A stretch of 64,000 nucleotides of DNA from Megaleporinus macrocephalus (lineage: Eukaryota; Chordata; Actinopteri; Characiformes; Anostomidae), in contig CM038714.1 in NCBI GenBank assembly GCA_021613375.1, positions 44,322,623 to 44,386,622 on the forward strand, written 5' to 3'. Every line of letters begins with the position of its first letter. The stretch's first letter is position 1. Positions 12,573 to 25,324 of the stretch are shown here, in pieces. The notes beneath the pieces are model-generated. The model saw only the letters and a program-made list of their open reading frames with translations. It searched no databases and was not told where the DNA came from. The position numbers and the translations under genes were made by a program.

Positions 12573-13130
12573 CTTTCATGATTTGTTAGTATTACTGACT
12601 CAAAGCTCCAGCGCAAAACTAATAAACAAACTTCAGACACCTGAATGTATCTTGGCTGATTGACATAATGTTTCATTAAATAATTTAAATTATATGTATA
12701 TAAAGTTATATATTCAGCACTGAGCTGGGGGCCAGATGAAATATCTTTACCGTGATAAAGAGGAAGGTATTAAATAATTAGCAGTCTGAGTAAGCTGCAC
12801 GAGAGGGAAGCTGCAGACAGAAAGAGAAAGCAGGCGGTTCAGTCGTTTCGTCGTCTGCTCTCTTGGCGAGGCTTACAGCCTCTCATTTGCATCTCATTTG
12901 GATTTTTAAATTAGTGTAGAGTGATTCTATATTGTGGGTATGGGAGACAGAAAGGAGGTCCGAGGGGTCTCTGTAATTGCTGGGGGCTCTCTTGATCACC
13001 GCTAATGTCTACATATTTATTCAGAATCAGAATCGAAATTGGAATTACTGGCTTCATTAAATGCCACTTATAAGAATTTATCTTGGCAGGAATAAAGAAA
13101 TAGAATATGTGATGAGTATTGATGGGGGGC
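12573..13130. other. Non-coding; repeat-free candidate regulatory tract inside
   Basis: About 12780-13010 is repeat-free and contains an octamer-like ATTTGCAT and a homeobox-like TAAATTAG. It is a weak candidate enhancer. The remainder is AT-rich. Confidence 0.3.
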
Positions 13131-13565
13131 GGGGGCGGGTGTACACCCCCAGCAACCTCATTAGATGCACTTCCTTTTATTTGCAGTCATAGTCCATGTT
13201 ATCAGTTCCACTTGCCATATAGAAGCACTTTGTAGTTCTACAGTCTTTGCTGTTCCTTTTTATTTTTCAGGACCCCCTACAGGACCACCACCTCAAAGCA
13301 AGTATTATTTGGGTGAGGGATTACTCCAAGCACTGCAGTATCACTGAAATGGTTGTGGTGCATAAGTGTGTGTTGTGCTAGTACGAGTGGATCAGACGCA
13401 GCAGTGCCGCTGGAGTCCACTCCTTGTCCACTCTGGTAGACGTATCTATCTTGCTGGTCCACTGTGTAACTTTAAAGGCAGAGACAATAGCTCATCTGTT
13501 GCTGCACAGATTGTGTTGGTCATCATCTAGTCCTTCATTAGGGGTCACAGGACACTGGTCTCAGT
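13131..13565 (-). mobile_element. Family B fold-back element, partial copy
   Basis: Carries the family B words AGTATTATTTGGGTGAGGGA, GTGTTGTGCTAGTACGAGTG and GAGACAATAGCTCATCTG in the left-arm orientation. Part of the opposite arm is missing. Confidence 0.65.
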
Positions 13566-13593
13566 GTGTGCATGTGATATATAACAGTCACAT

Positions 13594-14287
13594 GCAAAAG
13601 TTTAGGCGCCCTTGGTAAATTAATACATCCCACACAAAGAACTCTTTACTGTTTTATTCAAATGAATACTTACATTTTCTTAAATTAATAAACATTTGTT
13701 AGAATCATTACAAATTTCATGGTTATCCAGAGGTCAGGCTACCAGACATGATAAAATTAACCACTTCATCCAGAATAACCCAAAATTTGTGAACTTTCTG
13801 ATAGTAGATATTTAGTGAGTGGAGTACTTTTAAAGTTCCCTTGTTTTGTATGTTTTTTTTATATAGTTTGATATATTTGATAGTTTAATATATGGTTGGA
13901 TGGATGCACCGCCTGATGGTTTTTATATCCCCCTCCCCGCCATTGAGTGTTAAATCTGGTGCCAGATACAAGGTGCCACATTCTTTGTTCATCAACATGA
14001 AGATCAGAAAATATACAAAAGCAAGTGTGCTTGTCTGAAAATGCCCATATCCACTGTTGAAGCAATAATGCATTATTAAGTTTAAAACAACTGGTGCTGT
14101 AGTAAACCTGACTGGAGGCAGATGCACATATACTGAGGAGGTTGCTTAGAAAGACACACAAACTGAAGATTTTGAAGAAGATTGTAGTATTTTAAGCTCA
14201 CCAGGTTTAAGTATTTTAAGTATTAAGTATTTTAAACAACCAGTTGTTTTTTTAAACCCATCTTTACCAAAGGGTGCCAATAATCAT
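13594..14287. mobile_element. Family C non-autonomous transposon with inverted ends
   Basis: The left end is AAAAGTTTAGGCGCCCTTGG then TAAA. The right end, reverse-complemented, has GGCACCCTTTGGTAAA in the matching position. The insert is about 690 bp. Overlapping minus-strand frames (13859-14161) recur with this repeat type but match no transposase I recognise. Confidence 0.6.
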
Positions 14288-14880
14288 GGTGAAAATTATT
14301 TACTGTAGCAGTCAGCATATATGAAATGTCAATTTTAAGACGAAAAAAGAAAACAGAGGAAGCTTTAATTTTATTCCAAAGTAGTATGAAGTAGATAGTT
14401 ATAAGTTTTTAAATGTCAACTGCTGATTGTACAGACCCTGTATACTAAGAAAGATGTACAATCTGTTTAATGTGGTAATCTCATCCCTCCCTGCATGTCC
14501 TCTGTATTTCCACTCTGTCTGTCTTGACCATCTTTTTCTGCACTGCTGTTGCACTTGGCCACAGATCCTTCCATGCCATTGAAACCACGAGTGGTACATC
14601 ATGCATACTTCATGAACCAAAGTATTTATTTCTTTGGTTTGAGTGCCATCGTGCCATGCACTCTGCTGGATAAGAGCAAAGGGAACCATGCAGTCCTGTG
14701 CTTCTGCACCTCTGCTACAGCGTTTTTCTTTTCCCTCGGAGGAAGAGCGTTCACTGAAGCAGAACAAACCTTCTCAGATGCATAAGGCTTTCGTGCCTCG
14801 GGAAGATGTGACACCAGACTGAATCAGGCCTTTCATTTGCTGTCTCTGCTGCGGGCTTTAAATCCCGCTACTAAAGGTTA
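14288..14880. other. Non-coding sequence
   Basis: Overlapping frames on both strands at 14399-14814 resemble nothing known. The tract is repeat-free to my reading. Confidence 0.4.
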
Positions 14881-17080
14881 CCCTTTCAGTCCTTATAGTG
14901 TTCAAGAATGAATCTGCACATAAAATGTCAACTGTAGGCTTTCGCTCATGGTGTTCTACGCAGGAGTAAATGGTATGGTCCGGTATGAATTCTCTTCTTC
15001 CAGCTTTGAGCATCCTTCTGAAAGGTTACTGCAACATCCCTGTTCCTACTCCAGCGTGGAGCCTCATGTAAAAAATGAAAGAATTTGCCTGTGCATGTGT
15101 CTTGTAGGATTATGTCTGCATGTCAGTGGTTTCAGATGAAAGGTGTCAGCTCCTTTCCATTTATATCTCGTGCGCAGCTGGCTGAGTGGTGAAGTGTTTA
15201 CACAGAGTGAAATGGTGTTGTCCAATATGAATGTCTGCTATAATCTGCTATTTATAATGTTTTACAACAAGATAGTGAGGCCAATATATCTTCCAGGCTT
15301 GCAAGTCTCATATTATAGTCATCATTCTGTCCCTAAATTGTCTGGTATGAATTCCTTTATATAAACTTCTGAACCCATTGCGCACTGCATACCACCATAA
15401 AAAAAATTATTCCAACGGTGAAGTACAGTGGTGGGAGCATCATGATTTGGGACTGCTTTGCTGCAGGACAATGACCCTAAACATTAAAGTAAATCTACTA
15501 CAGAATGGCTTAAAAAAAAAAAAAGAAAATCCGCCTTATGGAGTGCCCCAGTCCAGACCTGAATCCAATAGAGATGCTGTAGGATGACTTTTAAAGATCT
15601 GTTCACACCAGACATCCTCAGAATATGGCTGAGCTGAAGCAGTTCTGTAAGGAAGAATGGTCCAGAATTCCTCCTGAACGTTGCGCAGGTCTAATCAGCT
15701 GATAAAGAAGGTTCGATCCAGTTATTAAATCCAAATGTTCACCAGCACTAGCAATGTTTAATGGATGTGTCCAATACAGACATGAAATATTGTAATCGTT
15801 TGTGTGGGATTAGGTTAAGCACATGAGTTTGTCTATACTTGTAGATCTGGTCCTGTTTTATGCCCATTAATGTAGAAAACCAGGTAATTTCAAAGGGTTC
15901 ACAAACTTTTTCTTGTCACTGTTTATGCATAGTTAGTCAGTAAAGATGTTACCCAAGATGAAATGGTGAATTTAATTTGTAGTTTCTCCTACAGGCTTCT
16001 GCATTTCTTCTTAAAGATTAACATTAATTCACTGTTTTAGAACAGAACCTTGAACATCTCTTGTTTTACACATCATCTTTAAGTAAAGTCCACTATGATT
16101 TTTTTTTTTATGTATTTATTTTATTTCCCATATTATCGTTTGGTCTTTCATTTCTGAACCCTCTATGACACAATTTGGTCATGGCCATGTCTTATGAAGT
16201 TACAGTATCTGCATTGCATCAATGAAAGTTGTTTTTTTTTCACAAAACATGAACATAAAATGTTGTGTATAGCCCAGAATTAATTCCATTTGCTGTATTT
16301 CTTACTGTTCTCCACTCTCCATACTTAAAGGTGATCATTCAGTTGCTATTCCAGAACTGAACTTGCAAGCCAAGTGTACATTTCCACCTCAAGTGTTTTA
16401 CAAAAGATAAAATATGAAATAAATTTGTCAATTCCATAATCTTTCGCCCATAGTGTTTTACTTATGGTAAATGGTATAGTTCAGTTTGAATTCAATTATT
16501 TTCCCATATAAATGTAAAGTATTTTATTTCTGACAACATGGTAAATGGTGTAGTAATGAATAAATTAAATAATTATTGTCAAATTGTGTGGTCCATCATG
16601 AATTCAGTTTCTTTCCTTATACAGTTCTAGAATATTCTACCCCTAGTTTTTTAACCAAGTGAAGTGGTGTAGTTCAGTACACCTTCCACTTACAAACTCT
16701 CTCACAGACTTCACAGATCTCCTTCTAATGGAGATCCAATACCATTCAGTCCTTGTGTTCCACAACATAAAATGTTGACTGTCCACTCTTACCCATAAAG
16801 CAAAATGATATAGTAAAATAGTTCCATTTCATGCAACTGCATAATCTTTGTTTTTTTTAAGCCCATTATGAAACAATTTGACCCTGCATGTGTCTCACGG
16901 GATTATCTGCATAGTTTTGTCAGATGTAAAGGTGTCAACTCCTTTTTCCATTTTTATCCGAGGCCCAGCTGGCTGTCAGCAGTGAAGCGAGTGCCGCTGA
17001 AACAGATGGAGGAATGGAGGCTTCAGAGTGAGCCTGTATTTGCTGGAGAGTCCTGGGGCACAGCAGCTTGCCCCATTAAA
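14880..17080 (+). repeat. Cluster of old, diverged local duplications
   Basis: The tract at 15066-15195 is homologous to 16865-16990: both carry a word like TGCATGTGTCT, then GGATTATnTCTGCAT, then AGGTGTCAnCTCC, then CAGCTGGCTG, in the same order. A third shorter copy lies at about 16150-16215. A second motif, ATAAAATGTnnACTGT followed by TTTCGCnCATnGTGTT and GTAAATGGTATnGTnCnGT, recurs at about 14915-14990, 16440-16490 and 16750-16820. The units are not from any repeat family I know. The Tc1-like remnant at 15381-15922 splits the cluster. Confidence 0.6.
15381..15922 (+). mobile_element. Tc1-like transposon remnant (3' part of transposase)
   Basis: Plus-strand translation across several frames gives characteristic Tc1/IS630-type blocks: YSGGSIMIWDCFA, SPDLNPIEML, and a KQFCKEEW..IPPERC block. 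These are followed by the usual tail CAAAGGGTTCACAAACTTTT. Tc1 transposases are DDE enzymes that excise and insert at TA. Here the 5' half is gone, an internal part between 'GCFA' and the DNDP-like block is deleted, and stops and frameshifts are present, so it is inactive. Confidence 0.85.
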
Positions 17081-18469
17081 GCACTGAACCTTTGTCTCTT
17101 TCCCCCTCTAATCTAACAGAGATGCTAACTGCAAATCAAATGGTCCAGAGCGCTACAATCTTTGTAGTGGTTCAGTTCAGCAAGAAAAGCTGAGCCACCT
17201 ACTGTTTTGATGTTCATCAGTACTCTAGACCCCACTCCTAGACAAGCGTTGCTTTTATTGGTTATTTTGGTACGTGTAGTTCTGGAGTGGACATGACAAC
17301 GCTAGTAAGCTGAAAAACTACTGTTAGAATTTACATGCTAAATGTTCTAGATAGAGATACATGTTTGGGTAGGCCTTTGAAAAATGTGATAGTCGATACA
17401 ATTTCACTAATGTCTGGCAATGTCATAACATCACTGATGTCAACTATTGGTTACAGCCTGAAGTGATCACCCTACACGTTCCTGTGATGGTGCAAATAAA
17501 GACATCAACCATATTTTTTTATTATTATTATTTTTTAATTCATATAAAAACAACCAACACTGCACTACCCTTCACTATAAAGCTTTTGTCCACTCACTGC
17601 AGGCACGTTTGCCCAATGAAGTTGAGGGCTGAGATGTACAAGACAAGCGAAGACAACACCACAAACCTGAAAATGCCTGATCATCCTAGGCTAAAGCAAA
17701 CATGGAAACAAAAATCCCAAATAAGGTTTCAAATGTTTTAAAATCAAAGTTATATTATTGTTTAGAAATGGGTAGAAAAACACATACTCTTTTAGGTACG
17801 GGATCTCACTCAGCCTCACACTCAACCAATGACTATACCAACAAGCTGAAAGGCTTGAGACAAAGACTGGTGCACTGTTGCTAGCAGTGATTGGTGGGCT
17901 GGGAAAATAAGGTGGTGCTAGGAATTGATCAACCGGACTACTGCTTCTACAATCAAAACTCATGCTTAAAACATACACTTGTAACTTAAAATGTAATCAT
18001 GTAGATTTGGGCAACCAGGGGTGACTGTAGGCTCATAAACTATACTTATATACTATAAGTCATTTCAGACCGTCAATCCAAAATCAGTGTCGGGGGAAAC
18101 ACAGTGAATGGAAAGACACCAACAAATCTTTAAAGCACCTTACTTCACAAAGCTTAGTTTACAAGTGTATTAAGAATATTGAATATTGAGCTTATGTGGG
18201 CTAAAAGTTGACCAAGTGAGAATGAGAGAAATTCAGGGCATGAGCCTTGGGGTGGGTGTGTCATGACAGAATAATTGGAATAATTTAGATCAGACAAACC
18301 CATTCTAATAATCAGTTATTAATATTGTTACGATTATCAACAGATTCTGAGCATATGGTCAAGATCATGTTGGCCTTACTCTCTCACCTGACCTGCCTCT
18401 TTTTTCTGAAAAAAGAATTGAATATCTGTAGCTGACTGGGAGTTACGTTATGGTGACATCTCTTCATAT
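17081..18469. other. Non-coding, AT-rich; short TTA run
   Basis: Contains a brief TTA-rich low-complexity run at about 17513-17535. Nothing else was recognised. Confidence 0.45.
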
Positions 18470-19075
18470 CTTATCATTCTGTAACATTAATTAGCTAATA
18501 CACATACAGACAGCACTACTCTAGCACCTTAGCTTTAATAACACACAGACTAACCAACAGCACAGCAGCTACAGCTTCTCTCTCCTTTATAAACAGTAAA
18601 CAGACCGCCTGCAGCATTAGCCTGCTAAACTAAAATAAACCCTCAGAGAGTCACTCCTAGCTAACAATATCAGAATAAAAAGTGATCAGAAATATGGGTT
18701 AGGGTTAGAGCTAGGCTGAGAATGATTGCAATGTGTTGGTTCTGAGTGATAAAATACAAAAATACTTGTTTGCAAAACTTACTAGACACACAACACCAGT
18801 CAAATAAAGCACTGACACTGAGTGTTTGCGAGATGCTGCACTGAAAGAGAGAAGCTGGATCCTATCATTTCGCAAGGTGAGAGGCTGGAGGGGGAGCTAC
18901 TGTATTTTAGTTGTTAAAATAATTGGTTTAAACATAAACTCTCTATATACCCTCTATGGTATTAACATTTCCAGCTTATCAGAGACAAATTAACATGAAA
19001 AGAAAAAAAAACCCTTTTTTTTAAACACTATAATCTTGCTGGGGCTCAGTTAAGGGCTAGCTATGCCCCTGTGTC
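18470..19075 (+). repeat. Family E dispersed repeat, copy 1
   Basis: The 3' part (about 18910-19070: GTTAAAATAATTGGTTTAAA ... AAATTAAC ... ACTATAATCTT ... GGGCTAGCTA) recurs at 32320-32460 with moderate divergence. The upstream part reads like the body of the same element. No coding capacity is visible. Confidence 0.5.
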
Positions 19076-19229
19076 CGAATGTAGAATTAGGAGTCTTGCC
19101 CAAGGACCCTTATTGGTATAGCTCCAACAAAGTACATGTAAAGGAGCAACGAAAAGCATCTGATCATTCTAGATCCAAATTCCATCCAAAATATCTAGCT
19201 TATTTATATGTTTCTACGTAATATGTAGA

Positions 19230-19470
19230 GAATGCATTTTGGTGGAAAGCCCCGTTTAAGCTTCTGTGCACTCATTTAGATAACCATCAGGGCTTTTAAA
19301 TAATCTCAGGGTGTGAGTTCATTTTAGGAAGATATGTTCATTTCATTTAATCTGGATTAATGACGGCCATGGGCAGCTGCCAGGAGACAGCCGCCGTTTC
19401 GATTAAATAAACAGGAAACAGTCTCAGGAGGGGGGCGTGAAGGCAGTGTGAAGCAGTGTGTAGTGTGTAT
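19230..19470. promoter_or_regulatory. Candidate conserved non-coding element
   Basis: A repeat-free tract with closely packed sites: homeobox-like TAATCTGGATTAATGA, E-box CAGCTG, and a forkhead-like TAAATAAACAGG next to GATTAAATAAACA. This density is typical of developmental enhancers. Inferred from motifs only. Confidence 0.4.
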
Positions 19471-20437
19471 TAGCACGAAGGGATAAGACTCGCTTTATTT
19501 GGGGCTCAATTAAACAGCTTTTAGGAAGTTTAGGAGGCTTAGGAGGTGCCCTGTTTGGAGTAGCATCTGAATGGCTTTGTTGGAGAAGATGGGAATTAAA
19601 GAATACGTCAGCATTTTTTTTTCTTTTCAGCCTAATCTCTATCTGCTACTTCTGTGGCATATGATCGATTAAGGGTTTCCATGTATTTAGTAACAGAACC
19701 AAGAAATAAAAACATTGACATACAACGCATCTATAATAGAAACCAGTGGGTAGTTGCTGAAGCTCCTGTCCCTTGGCTTCTGATATGCTTTAACATTTGT
19801 TTTGTTTCGTTGCTTGAGACACTTTTCCTGGATGGTAATCAACCATATGCTTATAGGCACATATAGATAGATAGAACCCATTTACCCCCCATCTGTACAG
19901 GTGCTCTTGTGGTTGACCTGTATCATTGTCTTATATGGCCATTCTTCAGGATCTTAGGTCAGCCTTGCCACAGGAATAGAGCTCATGGGCTAGCTCAGGT
20001 TCCATTGGCTTAACTAATTTTGAGCGCCCCCTCTGGCACATTACTGGTGCCTATGGAAATGTTTCCCTCAGGAGCTCTGACAGTGCATGCATAAGCACAG
20101 ACCTGGAAATTACCCATCATCTGTTTAAGAAAGCATCGGGTAACTTAAAGATCACAGTATCTCAACAGACATCAGTAAAGGGCACCCTTAACTTGCTTAG
20201 ACAGGTTTCTGTTTCTGTAAAAACAGGGATGTCTGCTATGGAACCGAGAGTTTCAACTGTATTTAACAGCAGCAGGTTTACTAAGAGAGGTACCAATCAC
20301 TGAGATTCTACTGGGTGGTCATTTTATGCAAATGAAGCAATTTGCAATTTGTATTTTAGAAATTTACACGTGACCACCATATATTATATAACCGTATAGT
20401 TTGACTCAATTTATCTTTGAAAACTCTTGGCTTCATG
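19471..20437. other. Non-coding sequence, nothing recognised
   Basis: The short frames on both strands at 19654-19881 resemble nothing known. Confidence 0.4.
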
Positions 20438-20620
20438 CAGTACGTCAATATCACTGTGTCTGATCCACCTGTGCAACACCCATTAACCTGACACCACCAG
20501 TGTCACTCCAGTGCTCATACCTGCTCTGTGGGGGTCCTGTGGGGGTCCTGACCATTAAAGAAAAGTATAATGAAGTTAGTATAATGAAGTATGCAGAGTA
20601 TGTGAAGAAACAAGGCGTTG
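20438..20620 (+). mobile_element. Family B element, right-arm fragment
   Basis: Contains ATCACTGTGTCTGATCCACC, CACCAGTGTCACTCCAGTGC and GCTCTGTGGGGGTCCTG, the right-arm words of family B. The GTGGGGGTCCT unit is duplicated in tandem. Confidence 0.65.
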
Positions 20621-21127
20621 TACTTAAATGACCTATCAGTAGAATAATCTTCTCCTAGCTGTCCATTAATGCTAATGCAATTTTTTAAAGGTACAAATGC
20701 AAAATCATCTTATGAGTGTTAAACAACTGTTGCATCTATTTAACAAATCACAACAGCCACATTTAAATACCAAACTGGAGTTGTGTCAATAGCACTCTGC
20801 GAAGTTACAGTGTGTAAACAGTATGTAAAGTTATAGGCTTGTATGCTGGAGGTTGGGGTTCAAATCAAAAGTTTGTAAACTTGTAACACTGCATTGGGAT
20901 TACTCAGAAACATGATTACACTAGAGGTTGCATGACTTGTTTGCAAGATTGATTTTTAAATAGCTAAAAGGAGGTCCTGAGTGGGACTTGTTTTCAGACC
21001 AGGAGTTATGTGTTGCAAACCAGCCCATTCTAACGTTTCCCAAATTTCAAGACAATTTTAGTAATCAGTCACCCGACATATTCCAGCACTTAAAAAAATA
21101 ATAATTATAAAAATTTATAAAAATAAA

Positions 21128-21173
<46 letters not shown>

Positions 21174-22899
21174 CCAACTAGAAAGCCACTTAGCACAGAC
21201 ACAACTTCTGCAGGAAGAAGATGACAAAACTACGTTAAAATCAAAAAGTTAAGATCTGCAAAGAAATTCAAAAACCTAAAAAATTACTTAAACTTAAAAA
21301 ACCTAAACAAATCATCTTGGGCAAAAGCATACCACCACAACATGTTTATAGTGCGTGTCTTGCCTAAAATGATGCGATGCACTGCAGCCATTTGTTTTAG
21401 GATTTCCACAAAATCCATTTCAGTCTTTGTGGTAAAATAGCTCTGCGAGTACTGAATTTTTAGAAAGCTGTTTTTACATTAGTTTTCAGTTTTGGAGGTG
21501 TGTTAGCATCTTCTTCGAACTTCAGTTCCACCTTAAATAGTGTAGCCGTTAACTCAAATAATATAGCAGTTGCGTTCAGAAGACTGTACGAGTGCATTTA
21601 AGATGCAACAGAAAATTGAAATAAAATAAAAAAACGCTGACATACAACCATCTGTTATTCAACATATGGCTTTCATTTGTGTTTATTTATTATTATTATT
21701 TGTTTGACTTGATGGACAGTTAGACTTGATGCTAGTTAGCTAACATTGACTTGGCCATAAAGCAGCCATGCTCCATTACTGGTGTGGGTTTTGTTTGTTT
21801 TGTTTATTTCTTCCTCCAGTTAAATTGTTAATTGTTAAAAAAAGCACACCCTATGCTTTTTTTCATGCATCTTTTTGTGTTAGGAAATAGGGATATATCA
21901 CTTGCTTCTCCAAACTCCTGAGATCTGCTGTAAATAAATTCCCTCACATACAAAGCTGCTTTAGAGTTCTGAGCATCTATTTATTTATTTATTTATTTTT
22001 TGTTGCTGCTCCAGGTGATTGGTTAATTAAACGTGCTGGACCTGCTTGGCTGTAACATTTTCAGTTCTGTTCTTGAGCTTACAAACACAAGTTTATTCAT
22101 TAGCTTGCAGTAAGCAGCCCAAAACGTTACCAGACCACTGGAACATCTTTTCAGACTCTCCCAGTTAACTACTGGTTAATGGTTGTGATGAAAGTCGAGT
22201 CAATGTCAACTAATTACTGATGATATCATAAATAAACCAAAGGAGAAGGGACTTTGAAAAAAATTGGACTTTGAGAATACTGGACAAAGCCAAACTCCAC
22301 TGGTCAGTAGAGTATGGATTGCATTTCTAGCCTTCAGGGAAGCAGAGATATGGACCCCCATATTCTCTTCAATTTGTATCCCACTCAGATGTACGATGTC
22401 CCCTAGGCAGCTTTGCAGAGACATTTGCCTGTAGTGGAGGTCGAGAGAGCCGTAGCTTTACAGGCTTAGCAGGCTTTACAGCCCACCTCCGATGAAACAT
22501 GACTCTTTATTGCAGTCTTTGGGAAACCAGGGAGAATGAAATTCAATATCTGATTTTTTTAGCTCTGTAGATCAGAGGAAAAATGGTAGAACATGCTCCA
22601 CAGGTCAGTGATGGGTCCTTTCCAACAAGCCCTGGATAGCATTGTTAGCGTTCAGGAAACTGGAGGTACGCACCAAAATCACCAGCTCCTCAGTATGGCC
22701 ACCGAGCAACTAGTCTGTGTGTCCCATAGATTACACTGCCTTTCTTAATCAAAATAATTAATGCAACAATATTTTATTGGTCTGTTTATAACAAAGATCC
22801 AACATAACAAACTGTAAAGTGATCGTTTTTTCATTTTTGTTTTAAAGAAAGAAAGATGGAAGAAAAATGTTCCTACATGACGTGCAGAATTTGGAGATT
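20621..22899. other. Non-coding, AT-rich; one trinucleotide array
   Basis: Apart from the AAT array at 21127-21171, and low-complexity ATTT (21979-22000) and TTATT (about 21686-21702) runs, nothing was recognised. Confidence 0.4.
21127..21171 (+). repeat. (AAT)n microsatellite
   Basis: About 15 uninterrupted AAT units. Confidence 0.95.
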
Positions 22900-23190
22900 T
22901 GGGTTGAAAAATAGTGTATTCTCTTAAATTGTGGCCTCGGGGCTCATTTCGTCATGCTACTTGCTGATGTGTCGGTTGGAGAGAGATCACTCTTGTACCC
23001 ACACGAAATGTCTGCAGCTCGGAGTGTGCCAGGTTTGCCCTCAGCCGAGTATGTTCTTGTTTACTGATGCTATCGCTGCTTAAGCGCATGACTCTCCACA
23101 TCAAGGCCATTTTACAAGCTGAAGCAGCTTCATACAGCAGTGCATGTAAATCCGCGTGTGGGTATTTATGTGGGGGAGTGTGTTTGTATT
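22900..23190. promoter_or_regulatory. Candidate conserved non-coding element
   Basis: A repeat-free, GC-balanced tract bordered by AT-rich DNA, with CG-containing words not expected in decayed repeats. This is a weak, composition-based call. Confidence 0.25.
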
Positions 23191-23439
23191 TAGGCTGTGT
23201 TTGTATGCTGTGGGATGTTACTGATCTTTTAAGTCATTGCAGAGGACCCAGTGGATAATCCTATGTTAAAGCAGATGTTCTTTATGCACCGCGCTCACTC
23301 TTAAGCATGTTTGGGTTCCACATAGTAAAAGAGGAATTTAGTGCCAGACTCTTTCTCTTCTGTTTTATGTCTGAAGGTAAATACCTGCAGGCTGGCATTG
23401 CTTTAGAGTGGACACAGGCATGGGCATGGTAGTGGGGGG

Positions 23440-23760
23440 AAAAGTGGACCTGACTACTTAGGGCCCGAGTAGGGAGAGGGGCCCATGAAAATCCTGATTT
23501 TATTTTTATTTTTATTTTTTTTGCTCACGTTCCTCGTGTACTGGCATAGATAGGGGCCAACTGACATTGAGAGTGTACAGGGCCCAGAATTTGCTGCTGC
23601 TGTTACAAACTGGTATAATGGAAGCAACTATAATAACTATATGTGTATAGCATCACTGCTGTGTCTGATTCTCTCGTACTAGCACAACACGCTCTAACAT
23701 GTCATCAAACACAGCCATAATACACAAGTTTAACTTTTTTTTTTTTTGTGGAAACCATAC
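23440..23760. repeat. Dispersed repeat with a family B scrap
   Basis: 'ggggcccatgaaaatcctgattttatttt' and 'cagggcccagaatttgctgct' resemble a GGGCCC-containing repeat often seen in fish. At 23646-23705 the words CACTGCTGTGTCTGATTCTC and GTACTAGCACAACAC match the family B right arm. Confidence 0.4.
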
Positions 23761-25320
23761 CGTAGGGACTAAGCGTATGAGATCTCTGTTGAAAATGCTT
23801 CTATTTTGAGCTCTTTATTAATTTAATGAGCAAAATATTAAATATTTACATGATGACTTCTTTTTGCACTCGAGGTAGCACAGATGCAGTTCTCTGAGTA
23901 GACCAAATCCACTGAAGCATCCTCCAAACATGACTTTCAGTAGGAGGGATAGGAAAGTTCTGTTGTTTATTTACGGGATTAACTGAAGACAGTGGTCTGT
24001 TTTGGAGCCTCACTGTAAACGACACCAAAGCCACAAAATGTCATATTGAGTATTTACTGTGTTCTTTTTGCCTTTTGTTATACCACTTATACCACTAATT
24101 CCTTTTGAGAGACTTTGTTTCAGTTCCTCCAAGAAATGGGGAGGGATAATATCCCCACCTCTGAAGTTCACTCTTAGAATCCTAGTAATCCCAATTAAAA
24201 TATTTAGACTCATCAGTTGGTAAAGCTTTGCTTGATGTCTTGGATCCAGTTTTGAGATCTTTTGAGATGCTTTTTCCTTAGTAACATCTATTCAGTACAA
24301 TGACAATGCTTTCCAAACACAGGCTTTTCTTGGGCCTACCAAAGGAGACTGATTGTCACCCAAATATATCTGAACCATTTCAATAGCCTTTTATCATTTT
24401 ATCAATATCTTATCTTGTTTCATCTGTATGGAAGGTAAAAAACTGTCAAAACACTAACATGTATTTCAAATATTACTATTAAATATTAACAGAAGAGAGC
24501 AAAAACATTCTTTTAAAGCAGCGATATTAGAGAATTAGTTGGGTTTTTTTGTGGCTCTAGGGTTCCTCCTATAGTTGTGGAGTGTATTTCACTTTTACAC
24601 TGTTGTTGTAAGCCCCCCTCATTGATGGCTGTACAGATGTTTGATGACGAGCTGAAAGATACAGAATCTCACTCCTTCAGTATGTGTGTTGGTGTTGGTG
24701 TTGTGCCAAATTCTGCCTGGCAGAATCCAACTCCCCTTTCTATGCATGCGCAACACTACCGGACTCAACACGGGCAAAGACAACATCAGAAAAGAAAGAG
24801 TCTTGCCAACTCTTATAGAGTAAAGGTTTATATTGTATTATGGGATGTTACAAATGTTTTCTTTTGGTGTGATATGAATTTCTTTGCATGCTGTCCTAAA
24901 ACAGGACTGAGGTTTGTTGACTTTTGTCTCTGGGAGACAGCGATGACACAGATAGGGTTACAGCCTACACAGCAATCTTTTATGAATATTGTTGGCATGA
25001 ATATACCAGTTACACGCTGCTGTGGGATTTCCGTTGTTTTCTCATTAGCTGTGATGCTGTCTGGCAGTTGTATCCTTCCTAACGAGTAAAAACCAGTCAG
25101 AGATTTACTCTGGTCTCTTGCTCGAGCACTCTCTCTCTGTTCCTCTGACAACTCTCTTTCTGTTCCTCTGCCAATGTCTTCTTCTGTCTTGATGTCCAGG
25201 CTGGGCGTAGCAAGCTACAGGTGACGCGAACTGTTAGTGTGAGAGGTCTCGTGCCGGTTCCACTAACAGGCATTCCAACTATAGGCAATGACAGAGACTC
25301 CATTCTCCCTATCTCTCCAT
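23761..25320. other. Non-coding; longest open frames not recognised
   Basis: A 170-codon plus frame (24577-25089) and a 107-codon minus frame (24828-25151) overlap. Both are Cys/Trp-scattered with no domain signature. No splice or initiation context supports either. Confidence 0.4.
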
Positions 25321-25324
25321 TGAA

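Noticed and set aside
24577..25089. 170-codon plus-strand open frame
   Set aside because: No domain or family resemblance, scattered Cys/Trp, a strong antisense frame in the same place, and no splice or promoter context.
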